A stretch of 26,291 nt of DNA from Thiotrichaceae bacterium (GTDB lineage: Bacteria; Pseudomonadota; Gammaproteobacteria; Thiotrichales; Thiotrichaceae): NCBI GenBank assembly GCA_027008885.1, contig JALVDQ010000307.1, positions 1-26,291 of the forward strand. Reading direction: 5' to 3'. The translations under genes and the position numbers were made by a program. Positions 15,243-24,892 of the stretch are shown piece after piece. The notes beneath the pieces were generated by a model. It was not told the origin of the DNA and did not search any database. It saw only the letters and a program-made list of their open reading frames with translations. Numbering within the stretch: the first letter of the stretch is position 1; each line of letters opens with the position of its first letter.

Positions 15243-17627
15243 CTATCTTAAAACTGCTCCTAATTTACTTTCTAGTGTAGTCATAATCTTCTCAACATGC
15301 ACACTTATTTCTTCTTCCTCTAGGGTGCGTGAAAAATCCTGAAAAATCAAGCCCAAAGCAATACTTTTTTGCTCAGAGTCGATATTTTCTCCTGCATAGA
15401 CGTCAAAAACAAAGAACTCAAGCAGTTCGTTAATATTTAATTCTTTCAATGTGTTAGAGATTTGATCATAGGAAACTTCCCGATTCAGCAGCAAGGCAAG
15501 GTCACGCCGAACTGAAGGATACGGTGATAACTTATTGTATTCAGGTAGTTTTTTATCTTGAATAAAATCAAGATCAAGCTCAAAAACAAATACTTGCTGA
15601 TCCAGGTTCAACTTTTTCTCAAGTGCGGGATGTAGCGCCCCACAAAGACCAACTTGCTGATCTCCCAGCATGATCCTGGCTGACTGCCCAGGATGCAAGG
15701 TGGCATGATCGACGGGTAAAAATTTAAACTCTTGCCCTGATGCTTCGGCTAACAAGGCTTCAACATCACCTTTCAGGTCATAAAAATCGACTTGTCGGGG
15801 TTTTTCACTCCATTGCTCAGGGTATAAAGAGCCAGTAATCGCTCCGGCAAGTTTTTTTCTTTGTTCTGGCAAACCAGTCTCTGATTTCTGAAAGCTTAAA
15901 CCGCTTTCAAACAAGCGCACCCGAGTTTGCTGGCGTTTTACATTCTTGTCCAGCGCGGGTATTAAACCTGACCAGAGTGTACTTCGCATTACCGAGAGTT
16001 CTTCCGAGATTGGATTTGCCAGGCGTATTTGCTCGGCACCTGCGGTTAATAATGATTCAACTTCTGGCGGAACAAAACTGTAGGTAATCGCTTCCCGATA
16101 GCCACGAGAAATTAAAATATTTTGTAATACTTCTTCGCGTACCTGTGTTTCAGGTTTAACCGAGATCAGCGGCTTCATCGGGCGTAATACGCCTGGAATA
16201 TTATCGTAGCCATAAATTCGCGCAATCTCTTCGACCACATCTTCAGGTGTTGCCAGATCAAAACGGAATACCGGTGGCGTTATCATCCAGCCATCATCGC
16301 TGGTCTCTACCTGACAGCCAAGGCGCGTCATAATATCTTCGACACGCGCATCATCCACTTCGATGCCGAGGTGACGTTTGGTACGACTACGCTGGTAATG
16401 GATGGCATCCCGTTTGCCCAGCTCATCTTGTGTCACAACATCGGTAATTTCACCGACCTTGCCACCACAGATTTCAACAATAAGCTGTGTTGCGCGCTCC
16501 AGCCCCTTTAATTGCAAATCAGGGGAGACACCGCGCTCAAAACGATGCGATGAGTCGGTGTGCAATCCATAGGTACGCGCCTTGCCCATGATTTTTTCAG
16601 GTACAAAGAAGGCGCTTTCAAGGTAGATATTCGTGGTCGTATCACTTACGGCGGAGTCCTGACCGCCCATAATACCTGCCAATGCCAAAGCTTTATTCTC
16701 GTCCGCGATCACCATTGTATCGGCGCGCAGGGTGATTTCCTTGCCATCCAGCAGTGTGAGCTTTTCGCCCTCTTCTGCATTTCTAACGTGTATGCCACCT
16801 TCAAGCTTGTCAAAATCAAAGCCGTGCATGGGCTGACCCAGTTCCAGCATCACATAGTTGGTGACATCAACCACGGGACCAAGACTGCGCACATCCATGC
16901 GACGCAGCTTTTCTTTCATCCAGACAGGTGTTTCAGCTTGGGTATTCACATCACGAATAATGCGTCCGGCATAACGCTGACATAAATCATCACAACTAAT
17001 TTTTACCGGAAAAGTTTCATTAATATCAACCGTTGCCGTTTTTATTTCAGGTGCATTAACTGCAGTCTGGGTAATAACGCCGACTTCACGGGCAACTCCT
17101 GAAACCGATAATAAATCCGCACGGTTTGGCGTGGCATCCAGATCCAGAACCACGTCATCCAGATCCAGCACGTCGCGCAAATCAGCGCCCAGTTCAGCAT
17201 TGGCAGGAATTTCCAGCAAGCCTTCACCTGCTTCACCCATTCCCAGTGTTTCTGAGCCGCAGAACATCCCCTGTGATAAAACACCGCGTAGCTTGCTCTT
17301 TTTTATCTTGAAGATTTTTCCATCAGGTTCAGGTAATTGCGCGCCAATCATGGCGACAGGTACTTTTTGCTCAAGCTCAACCTGGGCATTTGTCACAATT
17401 TGCAAAAGTTCATCCGAGCCGACATCAACCTGGCAAACACGCAGGCGATCTGCATCGGGGTGCGCTTCAATCTGTTTTATCTGCCCCACCACAACATTTG
17501 TAAAGGCAGAAGCCACCGGCTCAATGCCATCCAGCTCAGTTCCTGACATAATTAACTGATGTGCCAATTCATCGGTCGTGACATCAGGGTTAACCCATTC
17601 ACGCAACCACTTTTCACTTAATTTCAT
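15243..17627 (-). CDS. pheT: Phenylalanyl-tRNA synthetase beta subunit
   Basis: The 794-residue subunit of the alpha2beta2 enzyme. Domains in order: N-terminal part with a tRNA-binding (EMAP/OB) domain at about 39-150 (VVGQIKQIEAHPDADRLRVC), B3/B4 editing domain (about 210-380), B5, catalytic-like core, and the C-terminal ferredoxin-fold anticodon-binding domain from about 700 (SPYPSVRRDLALLL). GAGGT precedes the ATG by five bases. It starts 15 bases after the pheS stop. Confidence 0.97.
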   Translation of the reverse strand: MKLSEKWLREWVNPDVTTDELAHQLIMSGTELDGIEPVASAFTNVVVGQIKQIEAHPDADRLRVCQVDVGSDELLQIVTNAQVELEQKVPVAMIGAQLPEPDGKIFKIKKSKLRGVLSQGMFCGSETLGMGEAGEGLLEIPANAELGADLRDVLDLDDVVLDLDATPNRADLLSVSGVAREVGVITQTAVNAPEIKTATVDINETFPVKISCDDLCQRYAGRIIRDVNTQAETPVWMKEKLRRMDVRSLGPVVDVTNYVMLELGQPMHGFDFDKLEGGIHVRNAEEGEKLTLLDGKEITLRADTMVIADENKALALAGIMGGQDSAVSDTTTNIYLESAFFVPEKIMGKARTYGLHTDSSHRFERGVSPDLQLKGLERATQLIVEICGGKVGEITDVVTQDELGKRDAIHYQRSRTKRHLGIEVDDARVEDIMTRLGCQVETSDDGWMITPPVFRFDLATPEDVVEEIARIYGYDNIPGVLRPMKPLISVKPETQVREEVLQNILISRGYREAITYSFVPPEVESLLTAGAEQIRLANPISEELSVMRSTLWSGLIPALDKNVKRQQTRVRLFESGLSFQKSETGLPEQRKKLAGAITGSLYPEQWSEKPRQVDFYDLKGDVEALLAEASGQEFKFLPVDHATLHPGQSARIMLGDQQVGLCGALHPALEKKLNLDQQVFVFELDLDFIQDKKLPEYNKLSPYPSVRRDLALLLNREVSYDQISNTLKELNINELLEFFVFDVYAGENIDSEQKSIALGLIFQDFSRTLEEEEISVHVEKIMTTLESKLGAVLR

Positions 17628-17642
17628 TTTTCTACCTCACCC

Positions 17643-18720
<1,078 letters not shown>

Positions 18721-18788
18721 TACATCTTTTTAAGTGTCTGATTATGCCTGGTTATTGCATCAATTCATAACTCAGACTGAACAGTAAA

Positions 18789-19145
18789 CTAAGCCAGGGC
18801 AGCTTTTGCCTTCTCTGCTAACTGTCCAAAAGCATCAATGTCGTGTACCGCAATATCAGCCAACATTTTACGATCAATTTCGATTTCAGCCTTGTTCAAG
18901 CCGTCAATCAAACGGCTGTATGAAAGATCAAACATGCGCGCTGCTGCGTTGATACGCACGATCCACAAACGACGGAATTGACGTTTCTTCTGGCGACGGT
19001 CACGGTAAGCATATTGTCCTGCCTTGGTAACTGCCTGATTCGCAACACGATAGACCCTGCTGCGTGCGCCATAATAACCTTTTGCTTTCTTTAATACTTT
19101 TTTGTGCTTTGCACGGGCTGTAACACCGCGTTTTACTCTGGGCAT
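18789..19145 (-). CDS. rplT: 50S ribosomal protein L20
   Basis: The 118-residue basic protein, needed for early 50S assembly and translational control of its operon in E. coli. Starts [18 protein letters not shown], as usual, with [19 protein letters not shown] near the end. GAGGA lies before the ATG. It follows rpmI by 47 bases. Confidence 0.98.
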   Translation of the reverse strand: MPRVKRGVTARAKHKKVLKKAKGYYGARSRVYRVANQAVTKAGQYAYRDRRQKKRQFRRLWIVRINAAARMFDLSYSRLIDGLNKAEIEIDRKMLADIAVHDIDAFGQLAEKAKAALA

Positions 19146-19192
19146 TTTCTATAATCCTCTAAATCTGTGTCTGTATATTTATTCAATAACAA

Positions 19193-19390
19193 TTAAACGT
19201 AAGGTAATAATCTGCGAACCATGGGTGTATCGACCTTCTCGATTACATCGCCAGCACGTAGCTGACGTTTACGCTTGCTACTTTTTTTGGTGAGGATATG
19301 ACGCAGGTGTGACTGCTTGCATTTATAGGTGCCGTTGGCACGCTTGCGGAAACGCTTGGCAGCGCCGCGGTTAGTTTTCATCTTAGGCAT
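19193..19390 (-). CDS. rpmI: 50S ribosomal protein L35
   Basis: The 65-residue basic protein [17 protein letters not shown] with [24 protein letters not shown] end, normal for L35. AGGAG is seven bases before the ATG. It is separated from infC by 437 bases of repeat-rich sequence, which is unusual. Confidence 0.97.
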   Translation of the reverse strand: MPKMKTNRGAAKRFRKRANGTYKCKQSHLRHILTKKSSKRKRQLRAGDVIEKVDTPMVRRLLPYV

Positions 19391-19535
19391 CTTGACTCTC
19401 CTGTAAACACTCGTTTGAGTGGTGAGTTAAACATTCCCTTGAGAGTGCCTCTCCTCAGGAAATGGTAAAAAAATTTGGAGCGGGATAATAACAGCAAAAC
19501 AATCCGCTCGTCTACATTTGAAACAGGCAGATTTA

Positions 19536-19565
19536 AAAAAATATATAAAAACAGGGGGGATGGGT
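19536..19565 (+). repeat. Dispersed 30-base repeat, copy H
   Basis: A6 TATATAAAAAC then AGGGGGGATGGGT (six G), same orientation as copies A and B. Followed by TGAGGACAGAAGACAGAG, a relative of the GACAGAG segment beside copies A and E. Confidence 0.9.
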
Positions 19566-19626
19566 GTTTCTGAGGACAGAAGACAGAGAACAGCATAGAA
19601 AATGATTCTAGTCATTCAGTTTAAGT

Positions 19627-19781
19627 AACACAGAGAAGAGAGCCGCAGAGCTTTCGCAGAGAACCACGGAGTTACATTATAAAAGTATCAAACAAGCATC
19701 AGACGAAAGAGGTGTAAATTATTTTCTTTCTTTACAAGCTCTGCGGTTCTCTGCGAATTTCTCTGTGTTCCTCTGCGTAAC
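19627..19781. repeat. Inverted repeat of the CACAGAG / CTCTGTG type
   Basis: GTAACACAGAGAAGAGAGCC and CGCAGAGAACCACGGAGTTA at the left are complementary, imperfectly, to CTCTGCGGTTCTCTGCGAAT and TTCTCTGTGTTCCTCTGCGT at the right, with about 60 bases between. From general knowledge this looks like a widespread bacterial intergenic repeat. Confidence 0.75.
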
Positions 19782-19827
19782 GATAGATTTGAACTCCGAA
19801 ACTTGAGTTAATATTATACTTGCAATA

Positions 19828-20361
19828 TCAGGCGACGCCCTTTTCTTTTTTGATTGGGGCAAGCACCATAATCATCTGGCGACCTTCCATTTTGGGAAAC
19901 TGTTCAACCGTGCCGTATTCTTCAAGGTCTGCCTCGACACGCTTTAGCATTTCCATACCTAACTCACGGTGCGCCATTTCGCGCCCCCGGAAACGAATCG
20001 TCACCTTGGTTTTGTCGCCATTTTCAAGAAACTGGACAAGTTTTTTGAGCTTGATATTGTAGTCACCAATATCCGTACCCGGGCGCATTTTGATTTCTTT
20101 AACCTGGGTTTTCTTTTGCTTTTTCTTTGCAGTGCTTTTTTGCTTGCTCTGGGAAAACTTGAATTTGCCGTAATCCATGATGCGGCAGACAGGCGGTTTT
20201 GCATTGGGTACAATTTCCACCAGATCCAGCGAATCTTCTGCAGCTTTGGCTTTGGCTTCGTTTATTGAGACTACACCGAGGTTTTCGCCGTCCTTATCAA
20301 TAAGTCTTACTTCAGAAATATTGATTTCGTCATTAACCCGGTTCTTTTTTGGTTTTGCGAT
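19828..20361 (-). CDS. infC: Translation initiation factor IF-3, with ATC start codon
   Basis: The 177-residue protein prevents premature subunit joining and checks start codons. [20 protein letters not shown] (linker end), [30 protein letters not shown] and [15 protein letters not shown] are diagnostic. GTG 20220 would remove the whole N-terminal domain; reading upstream in the same frame gives [20 protein letters not shown], clearly IF-3, with no ATG. The frame reaches ATC at 20359-20361, eight bases after AGAGGA. IF-3 genes are known to use AUU, AUC or AUA, tied to self-regulation. It is 48 bases downstream of thrS, as in E. coli. Confidence 0.93.
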   Translation of the reverse strand: MAKPKKNRVNDEINISEVRLIDKDGENLGVVSINEAKAKAAEDSLDLVEIVPNAKPPVCRIMDYGKFKFSQSKQKSTAKKKQKKTQVKEIKMRPGTDIGDYNIKLKKLVQFLENGDKTKVTIRFRGREMAHRELGMEMLKRVEADLEEYGTVEQFPKMEGRQMIMVLAPIKKEKGVA

Positions 20362-20409
20362 ACTATTAATCCTCTATCTATAAATAACTTAAATATTTTA
20401 TGACTCCAG

Positions 20410-22332
20410 CTATGACGCTACTTGTGATTCGCGTCTTGAATTTTCCTGTGCAATTTTCTGTATGATTTCATCAACAGTCATTGTTCCAAGATCTTCACCG
20501 CTTCGAGTGCGAACGGCTACCGAGTCTTTTTCAACTTCACGATCACCTACAACTAATAGATAGGGGATACGTTGAAGCGTGTGTTCACGGATTTTAAAGC
20601 CTATTTTCTCATTTCTCAAGTCCGAGACAACCCTTATACCACTTTTTTTCAGTCTATTTTCAGCTTCTTTGGCAAAACCGGACTGTTTATCCGTGATATT
20701 CATGATGACTGCCTGAACGGGAGACAACCATAATGGAAACTTGCCTTCGTGGTGTTCAATCAGGATTCCGATAAAACGCTCAAATGAACCAAGAATGGCA
20801 CGGTGCAACATCACAGGCACTTTTCGTGAACCATCTTCTGCCACATATTCCGCATCCAGACGTGCCGGCATGGAAAAATCCACTTGTATCGTACCTAACT
20901 GCCAGACTCGCCCTATGCTGTCTTTTAGTGAAAATTCAATTTTTGGTCCGTAAAATGCGCCTTCACCGGGTAATTCTTCCCATTCGAGCTGTTTTGTGTC
21001 GAGCGCATCCGCCAGTGCCTTTTCAGCCTTGTCCCAGTCTTCATCACTGCCCACACGGTTTTCAGGGCGTGTTGACAGCCGATAGATCACATCAGTAAAG
21101 CCAAAATCACGATAAACATCATGCAGAAAATCAATAAACTCGGCGACTTCTGACTGAATCTGGTCTTCAGTACAAAATGTATGACCATCATCCTGAACAA
21201 ATCCACGTACACGCATTAAACCATGCAGTGCACCTGACATTTCATTACGATGACAGGAGCCAAACTCTGCCAGGCGCAAAGGCAAATCACGGTAACTTTT
21301 GAGCCCCTGGTTAAAAACCTGAATATGACAGGGGCAGTTCATGGGTTTAAGCGCAAACTGGCGACCATCTGACTCCAGCGAGAACATATCTTCACTGTAT
21401 TTCGCAGCATGACCGGAACGCTCCCACAGAGAAAAATCAACCAGTTCGGGCGTATTGATTTCTTTATAGTCACGCAAGCGCTGCTGTTCACGCATGTATT
21501 GGGAAATCACCTGGTAGATTGTCCAGCCCTTGTCATGCCAGAAAACCTGCCCTGGCGCTTCATCCTGAATATGAAACAGATCAAGTTTGCGCGCAATTTT
21601 GCGATGATCCCGCTTTTCTGCTTCTTCAATACGACGAATATAGGCTTTCAGTGCTTTTTTATTCTCCCATGCTGTGCCATAAATTCGCTGCAACATTTCA
21701 TTATTGGAATCACCACGCCAGTATGCTCCCGCCAGCTTGGTTAGCTTGACGGCTGGTATTTTTCCGGTACTCGGCACATGCGGACCACGACACAAATCAA
21801 TAAAATCACCCTGTTTATACAAGGATAAATCTTCATCACTGGGGATGCTTTCAATAATTTCTGCCTTATATGCCTCACCCATATCACGAAAAAATTTTAT
21901 CGCCTGAGCGCGTGGCATAACGCTACGCTCAATGGGAATATCCTGCTTGATAAGCTCCTGCATACGCTTTTCGATTGCCTCAACATCCTCAGGCGTGAAG
22001 GCGCGCTCATAGGAAAAATCATAGAAAAAGCCATCTTCAATGACAGGACCTATCGTAACCTGGGCTTCAGGAAAGAGTTGCTTGACTGCCTGCGCCATTA
22101 AATGAGCGGAAGAATGACGAATAATATCAACACCTTCAGGGCTATTGGTGGTAATGATGCTTAATTCAACATCATCTTCAATCAAATGAGAGGCATCATA
22201 TTGCTTGCCATCAATCGTGCCCGCAAGTGTTGCCCTGGCAAGACCTGCACCAATATCCCTGGCAACATCCAGAATAGAAACGGCTTGATCGTATGAACGC
22301 TGACTACCGTCAGGAAGTGTAATAGTAGGCAT
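20410..22332 (-). CDS. thrS: Threonyl-tRNA synthetase
   Basis: The 640-residue enzyme charges tRNA-Thr. Domains in order: TGS (about 1-61), editing domain with HSSAH (His73, His77) and CRGPH, class II core with the zinc ligands in [17 protein letters not shown] and [10 protein letters not shown], and the C-terminal anticodon-binding domain ([19 protein letters not shown] onward). Length is normal (E. coli 642). GGGGA precedes the ATG. A 160-base inverted-repeat element lies 28 bases upstream and seems to carry the promoter. Confidence 0.98.
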   Translation of the reverse strand: MPTITLPDGSQRSYDQAVSILDVARDIGAGLARATLAGTIDGKQYDASHLIEDDVELSIITTNSPEGVDIIRHSSAHLMAQAVKQLFPEAQVTIGPVIEDGFFYDFSYERAFTPEDVEAIEKRMQELIKQDIPIERSVMPRAQAIKFFRDMGEAYKAEIIESIPSDEDLSLYKQGDFIDLCRGPHVPSTGKIPAVKLTKLAGAYWRGDSNNEMLQRIYGTAWENKKALKAYIRRIEEAEKRDHRKIARKLDLFHIQDEAPGQVFWHDKGWTIYQVISQYMREQQRLRDYKEINTPELVDFSLWERSGHAAKYSEDMFSLESDGRQFALKPMNCPCHIQVFNQGLKSYRDLPLRLAEFGSCHRNEMSGALHGLMRVRGFVQDDGHTFCTEDQIQSEVAEFIDFLHDVYRDFGFTDVIYRLSTRPENRVGSDEDWDKAEKALADALDTKQLEWEELPGEGAFYGPKIEFSLKDSIGRVWQLGTIQVDFSMPARLDAEYVAEDGSRKVPVMLHRAILGSFERFIGILIEHHEGKFPLWLSPVQAVIMNITDKQSGFAKEAENRLKKSGIRVVSDLRNEKIGFKIREHTLQRIPYLLVVGDREVEKDSVAVRTRSGEDLGTMTVDEIIQKIAQENSRRESQVAS

Positions 22333-22359
22333 TTTTTATATTCCCCAGTGGTAATCCTA

Positions 22360-22519
22360 CCAGGAGTCTGTCCGAGAACTGGAAATTGACTGCAAATTCC
22401 ACAATCATCATAATCTGAACTTATCAAGTTCGTTAAATAGAGTGACTTCTCTTGATAAACTCACCTTATAACAATTCTGAAATTTTCGTTTCAATCCCGG
22501 TTCTCGGGCAGACTCCTGG
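22360..22519. mobile_element. MITE-like element with 23-base terminal inverted repeats
   Basis: The left end CCAGGAGTCTGTCCGAGAAC-TGG (22360-22382) and the complement of the right end (22497-22519) agree at 21 of 23 bases. The 114 bases between encode nothing but contain a smaller inverted repeat (CTTATCAAG / CTTGATAAAC). Size and structure fit a miniature inverted-repeat transposable element. I see no clear target-site duplication and cannot name the parent insertion sequence. Confidence 0.75.
22465..22494 (-). promoter_or_regulatory. Candidate thrS promoter inside the MITE-like element
   Basis: On the minus strand TTGAAA (22489-22494) and TATAAG (22465-22470) are 18 bases apart, a good sigma-70 match, about 130 bases upstream of the thrS start. 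It lies wholly between the terminal repeats. Confidence 0.5.
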
Positions 22520-22761
22520 ACCACATGATTATTAGCTAATTTGCCTTTGACAGGCATCGAAGCGACGAATCATACGGTTATTTTATATTCGATTCAAGCA
22601 GAACAGGAATCACAATTTAGCTGCTCTATAACCACTATAAGTACCCAGGCTATATTGTTAGATAATTTTGAGCGGGTACTTGAAATAATCACTGCTTTTC
22701 CCTTTACTTACAGGCTGGCATGAAATAACGTGTGATTTTTATTTTTCCGGGATTATTAACA

Positions 22762-23391
22762 ATGGAAATATCAACCTGGCTATTATTTATTGCAGTAGCA
22801 CTTGTTGCAATTATCAGCCCTGGACCCGCGATATTACTGGCTATTTCAAACAGCTTGCAGCATGGATTCAGAAAAGCCCTGCTTTCCTCTGCGGGTAATA
22901 TTAGTGGCTTGTTGCTTCTCTCTACGGCTGCAATTTTTGGTCTGGGAGCCATTTTAAAAACATCAACAAGCCTGTTTTTGCTTATCAAAATTACAGGTGC
23001 CCTTTACCTTATTTATCTGGGAATAAAACAGTGGCGCTCAAAAACTAACTTGTTTAGCGGCAATTCTGAAACCCGGCAAAAACACGGTAGTTATTTTTTT
23101 CTGCAAGGTTTTCTAGTCGCTATCACCAATCCAAAAGCGATTTTATTTTTTACTGCATTATTTCCGCAATTCATAAACCTGCAAAGAGAACTTGTGCCAC
23201 AGTTTCTGATTATGACATTTACCTTTATGAGTCTGTCATTTCTCGTACTAACAAGTTATGGTTTGCTTGCCAATAAAACAAAAAAATGGTTTTCGACAAA
23301 AAAACGTGCAATATGGTTTAATCGCACCATTGGCAGTTTGTTTATTTTATTGGGAACTGCTCTTTTACAACTCAGGGCAAAACCAGTCTAA
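22762..23391 (+). CDS. LysE/RhtB-family amino-acid exporter
   Basis: The 209-residue inner-membrane protein has about six hydrophobic segments, starting MEISTWLLFIAVALVAIISP. The hallmark PGPAILLAISNSLQHGFRKA follows, then GALYLIYLGIKQWRSK and FLVAITNPKAILFFTALFPQ, all typical of the LysE/RhtB superfamily. ATG 22762 is the natural start; the frame is open ten codons further up to GTG 22732. Substrate is not determinable. Gene is divergent from thrS and 61 bases ahead of pepP. Confidence 0.9.
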   Translation: MEISTWLLFIAVALVAIISPGPAILLAISNSLQHGFRKALLSSAGNISGLLLLSTAAIFGLGAILKTSTSLFLLIKITGALYLIYLGIKQWRSKTNLFSGNSETRQKHGSYFFLQGFLVAITNPKAILFFTALFPQFINLQRELVPQFLIMTFTFMSLSFLVLTSYGLLANKTKKWFSTKKRAIWFNRTIGSLFILLGTALLQLRAKPV

Positions 23392-23452
23392 ACCGGAAGA
23401 ACCAAAGAAAACCCAAAGAAAACATAATCAAATCAAGCAAAATAAACACCCC

Positions 23453-24793
23453 ATGCCAGAAAAAATACAAATAAGCCCCCAGGAATACAAACAGCGCCGT
23501 GACAAACTCATGGATCTTATTGGTAATGATGCAATTGCAATTATCGCCTCTGCCGATCTCAAGGTACGCAACCGTGATGCCGAGTTCAGCTTTCGCCAGG
23601 ACAGCGACTTTCTTTACCTGACCGGATTTAATGAGCCCAAAGCGGTGGCGGTTCTGGTTCCCGAGCGGGAGGAAAGTGAATACATTCTGTTTTGCCGCGA
23701 AAAAGATCCCAAAAAAGAACAATGGACCGGGCGCATTGCAGGTCTTGAAGGTGCGCGAAAAGACTTTGCCGCTGATGATGCCTTTCCCATTGAAGATATT
23801 GATGAAATACTCCCCGGACTGATGGAGAACCGCAAAAAGGTCTATTACAGTATCGGCAACAATCCGGAGTTTGACCTTCAGGTTATCGCCTGGGTGAACA
23901 GCCTGCGGGCAAAAGTCCGCAATGGCATACAAGCACCGCATGAATTTATCTCTCTGGATATTTTTCTGCACGAAATGCGCCTTTTCAAGTCAGCAACTGA
24001 AATCAAACTCATGCAGGAAGCAGCCAGGGTATCAATCGAGGCACATGAACATGCCATGAAAATCTGCAAGCCAGGTTTAATGGAATATGAAATTGATGCC
24101 GAGTATGCCTATATTTTTCGTAAACGGGGCATGGAAGCGGCATACACCTCGATTGTCGCCAGTGGAGAAAATGCCTGCATACTGCATTATATTGACAATA
24201 ATGCCAGGCTTCAGGATGGCGATTTGCTATTAATTGACGCAGGCGCAGAAAATCAGGCTTATGCCAGTGATATTACCCGCACTTTTCCAGTCAACGGACA
24301 ATTCAGCGAAGCACAGCGGCTACTGTATCAAATCGTCCTGGATGCACAATACGCGGCAATCACAGAGGCACAGGCAGGAAACAGCTGGGACAAACCGCAC
24401 CAGGCAGCCGTAAAAGTCATTGTAGCGGGCTTACTGGAACTGGGACTATTACAAGGCGAGCCTCAGGAGATTATCAAGGAAGAAGAGTACAAGCCCTTTT
24501 ACATGCACAAAACCGGGCACTGGCTGGGTCTGGATGTGCATGACGTAGGTAATTACAAGCTGGATAATGAATGGCGCACACTTGAAGCAGGCATGGTGAT
24601 TACCGTTGAGCCAGGGATTTATATTTTGCCAGACAAAAAAATTGACAAAAAATGGTGGAATATTGGCATCCGCATCGAAGACAATGTACTCATCACCCAA
24701 AATGGCAACAAGGTACTGACTGAAGCTTTAGTCAAGGAAATTGATGAAATTGAAGCATTAATGCAAGAAGGCAAGCCTCAATCAGGAATATGA
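23453..24793 (+). CDS. pepP: Xaa-Pro aminopeptidase (aminopeptidase P)
   Basis: The 446-residue enzyme removes an N-terminal residue before proline. An N-terminal AMP_N domain (about 5-140; FRQDSDFLYLTGFNEP) precedes the pita-bread fold, whose metal ligands are all visible: Asp262 (LLIDAGAEN), Asp273 (YASDITRTF), His356 (HKTGHWLGLDVHDVG), Glu386 (TVEPGIYI) and Glu409 (GIRIEDNV). I chose ATG 23453 to fit the family length; the open frame upstream overlaps the exporter gene. No clear ribosome site. In E. coli it is followed by ubi genes; here it ends at an inverted repeat pair and a convergent mltA. Confidence 0.95.
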   Translation: MPEKIQISPQEYKQRRDKLMDLIGNDAIAIIASADLKVRNRDAEFSFRQDSDFLYLTGFNEPKAVAVLVPEREESEYILFCREKDPKKEQWTGRIAGLEGARKDFAADDAFPIEDIDEILPGLMENRKKVYYSIGNNPEFDLQVIAWVNSLRAKVRNGIQAPHEFISLDIFLHEMRLFKSATEIKLMQEAARVSIEAHEHAMKICKPGLMEYEIDAEYAYIFRKRGMEAAYTSIVASGENACILHYIDNNARLQDGDLLLIDAGAENQAYASDITRTFPVNGQFSEAQRLLYQIVLDAQYAAITEAQAGNSWDKPHQAAVKVIVAGLLELGLLQGEPQEIIKEEEYKPFYMHKTGHWLGLDVHDVGNYKLDNEWRTLEAGMVITVEPGIYILPDKKIDKKWWNIGIRIEDNVLITQNGNKVLTEALVKEIDEIEALMQEGKPQSGI

Positions 24794-24861
24794 AAAAACA
24801 TATAAAAACAGGGGGGATGGGTATCATAACAACCCATCCCCCCCCTTTTTTACATATTTTT
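24793..24861. terminator. Inverted pair of the dispersed repeat (copies I and J), likely bidirectional terminator
   Basis: Copy I (24793-24822) ends AGGGGGGATGGGT and copy J (24832-24861) begins ACCCAT plus eight C; they face each other across ATCATAACA. The stem is G/C-rich next to the loop and is followed by TTTTTT on either strand, the layout of an intrinsic terminator. It lies between convergent pepP and mltA; the first base is the last base of the pepP stop codon. Confidence 0.8.
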
Positions 24862-24892
24862 TTAGCTACTCGAAAAACCAGGCGTGCGGAAA

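Larger units (their letters stand above)
19391..19827. other. Repeat-rich insertion-like gap between infC and rpmI
   Basis: No gene on either strand. It holds repeat copy H (19536-19565) with a GACAGAAGACAGAG-rich tail (19566-19594), and a large inverted repeat 19627-19781. Ribosomal transcripts from infC would have to run through all of it unless rpmI has its own promoter; I could not identify one. Confidence 0.75.

Noticed and set aside
23372..23971. 199-residue open frame on the minus strand opposite pepP
   Set aside because: It lies opposite the well-supported pepP and exporter genes, and its sequence shows no family motif; it is a shadow of the coding strand.
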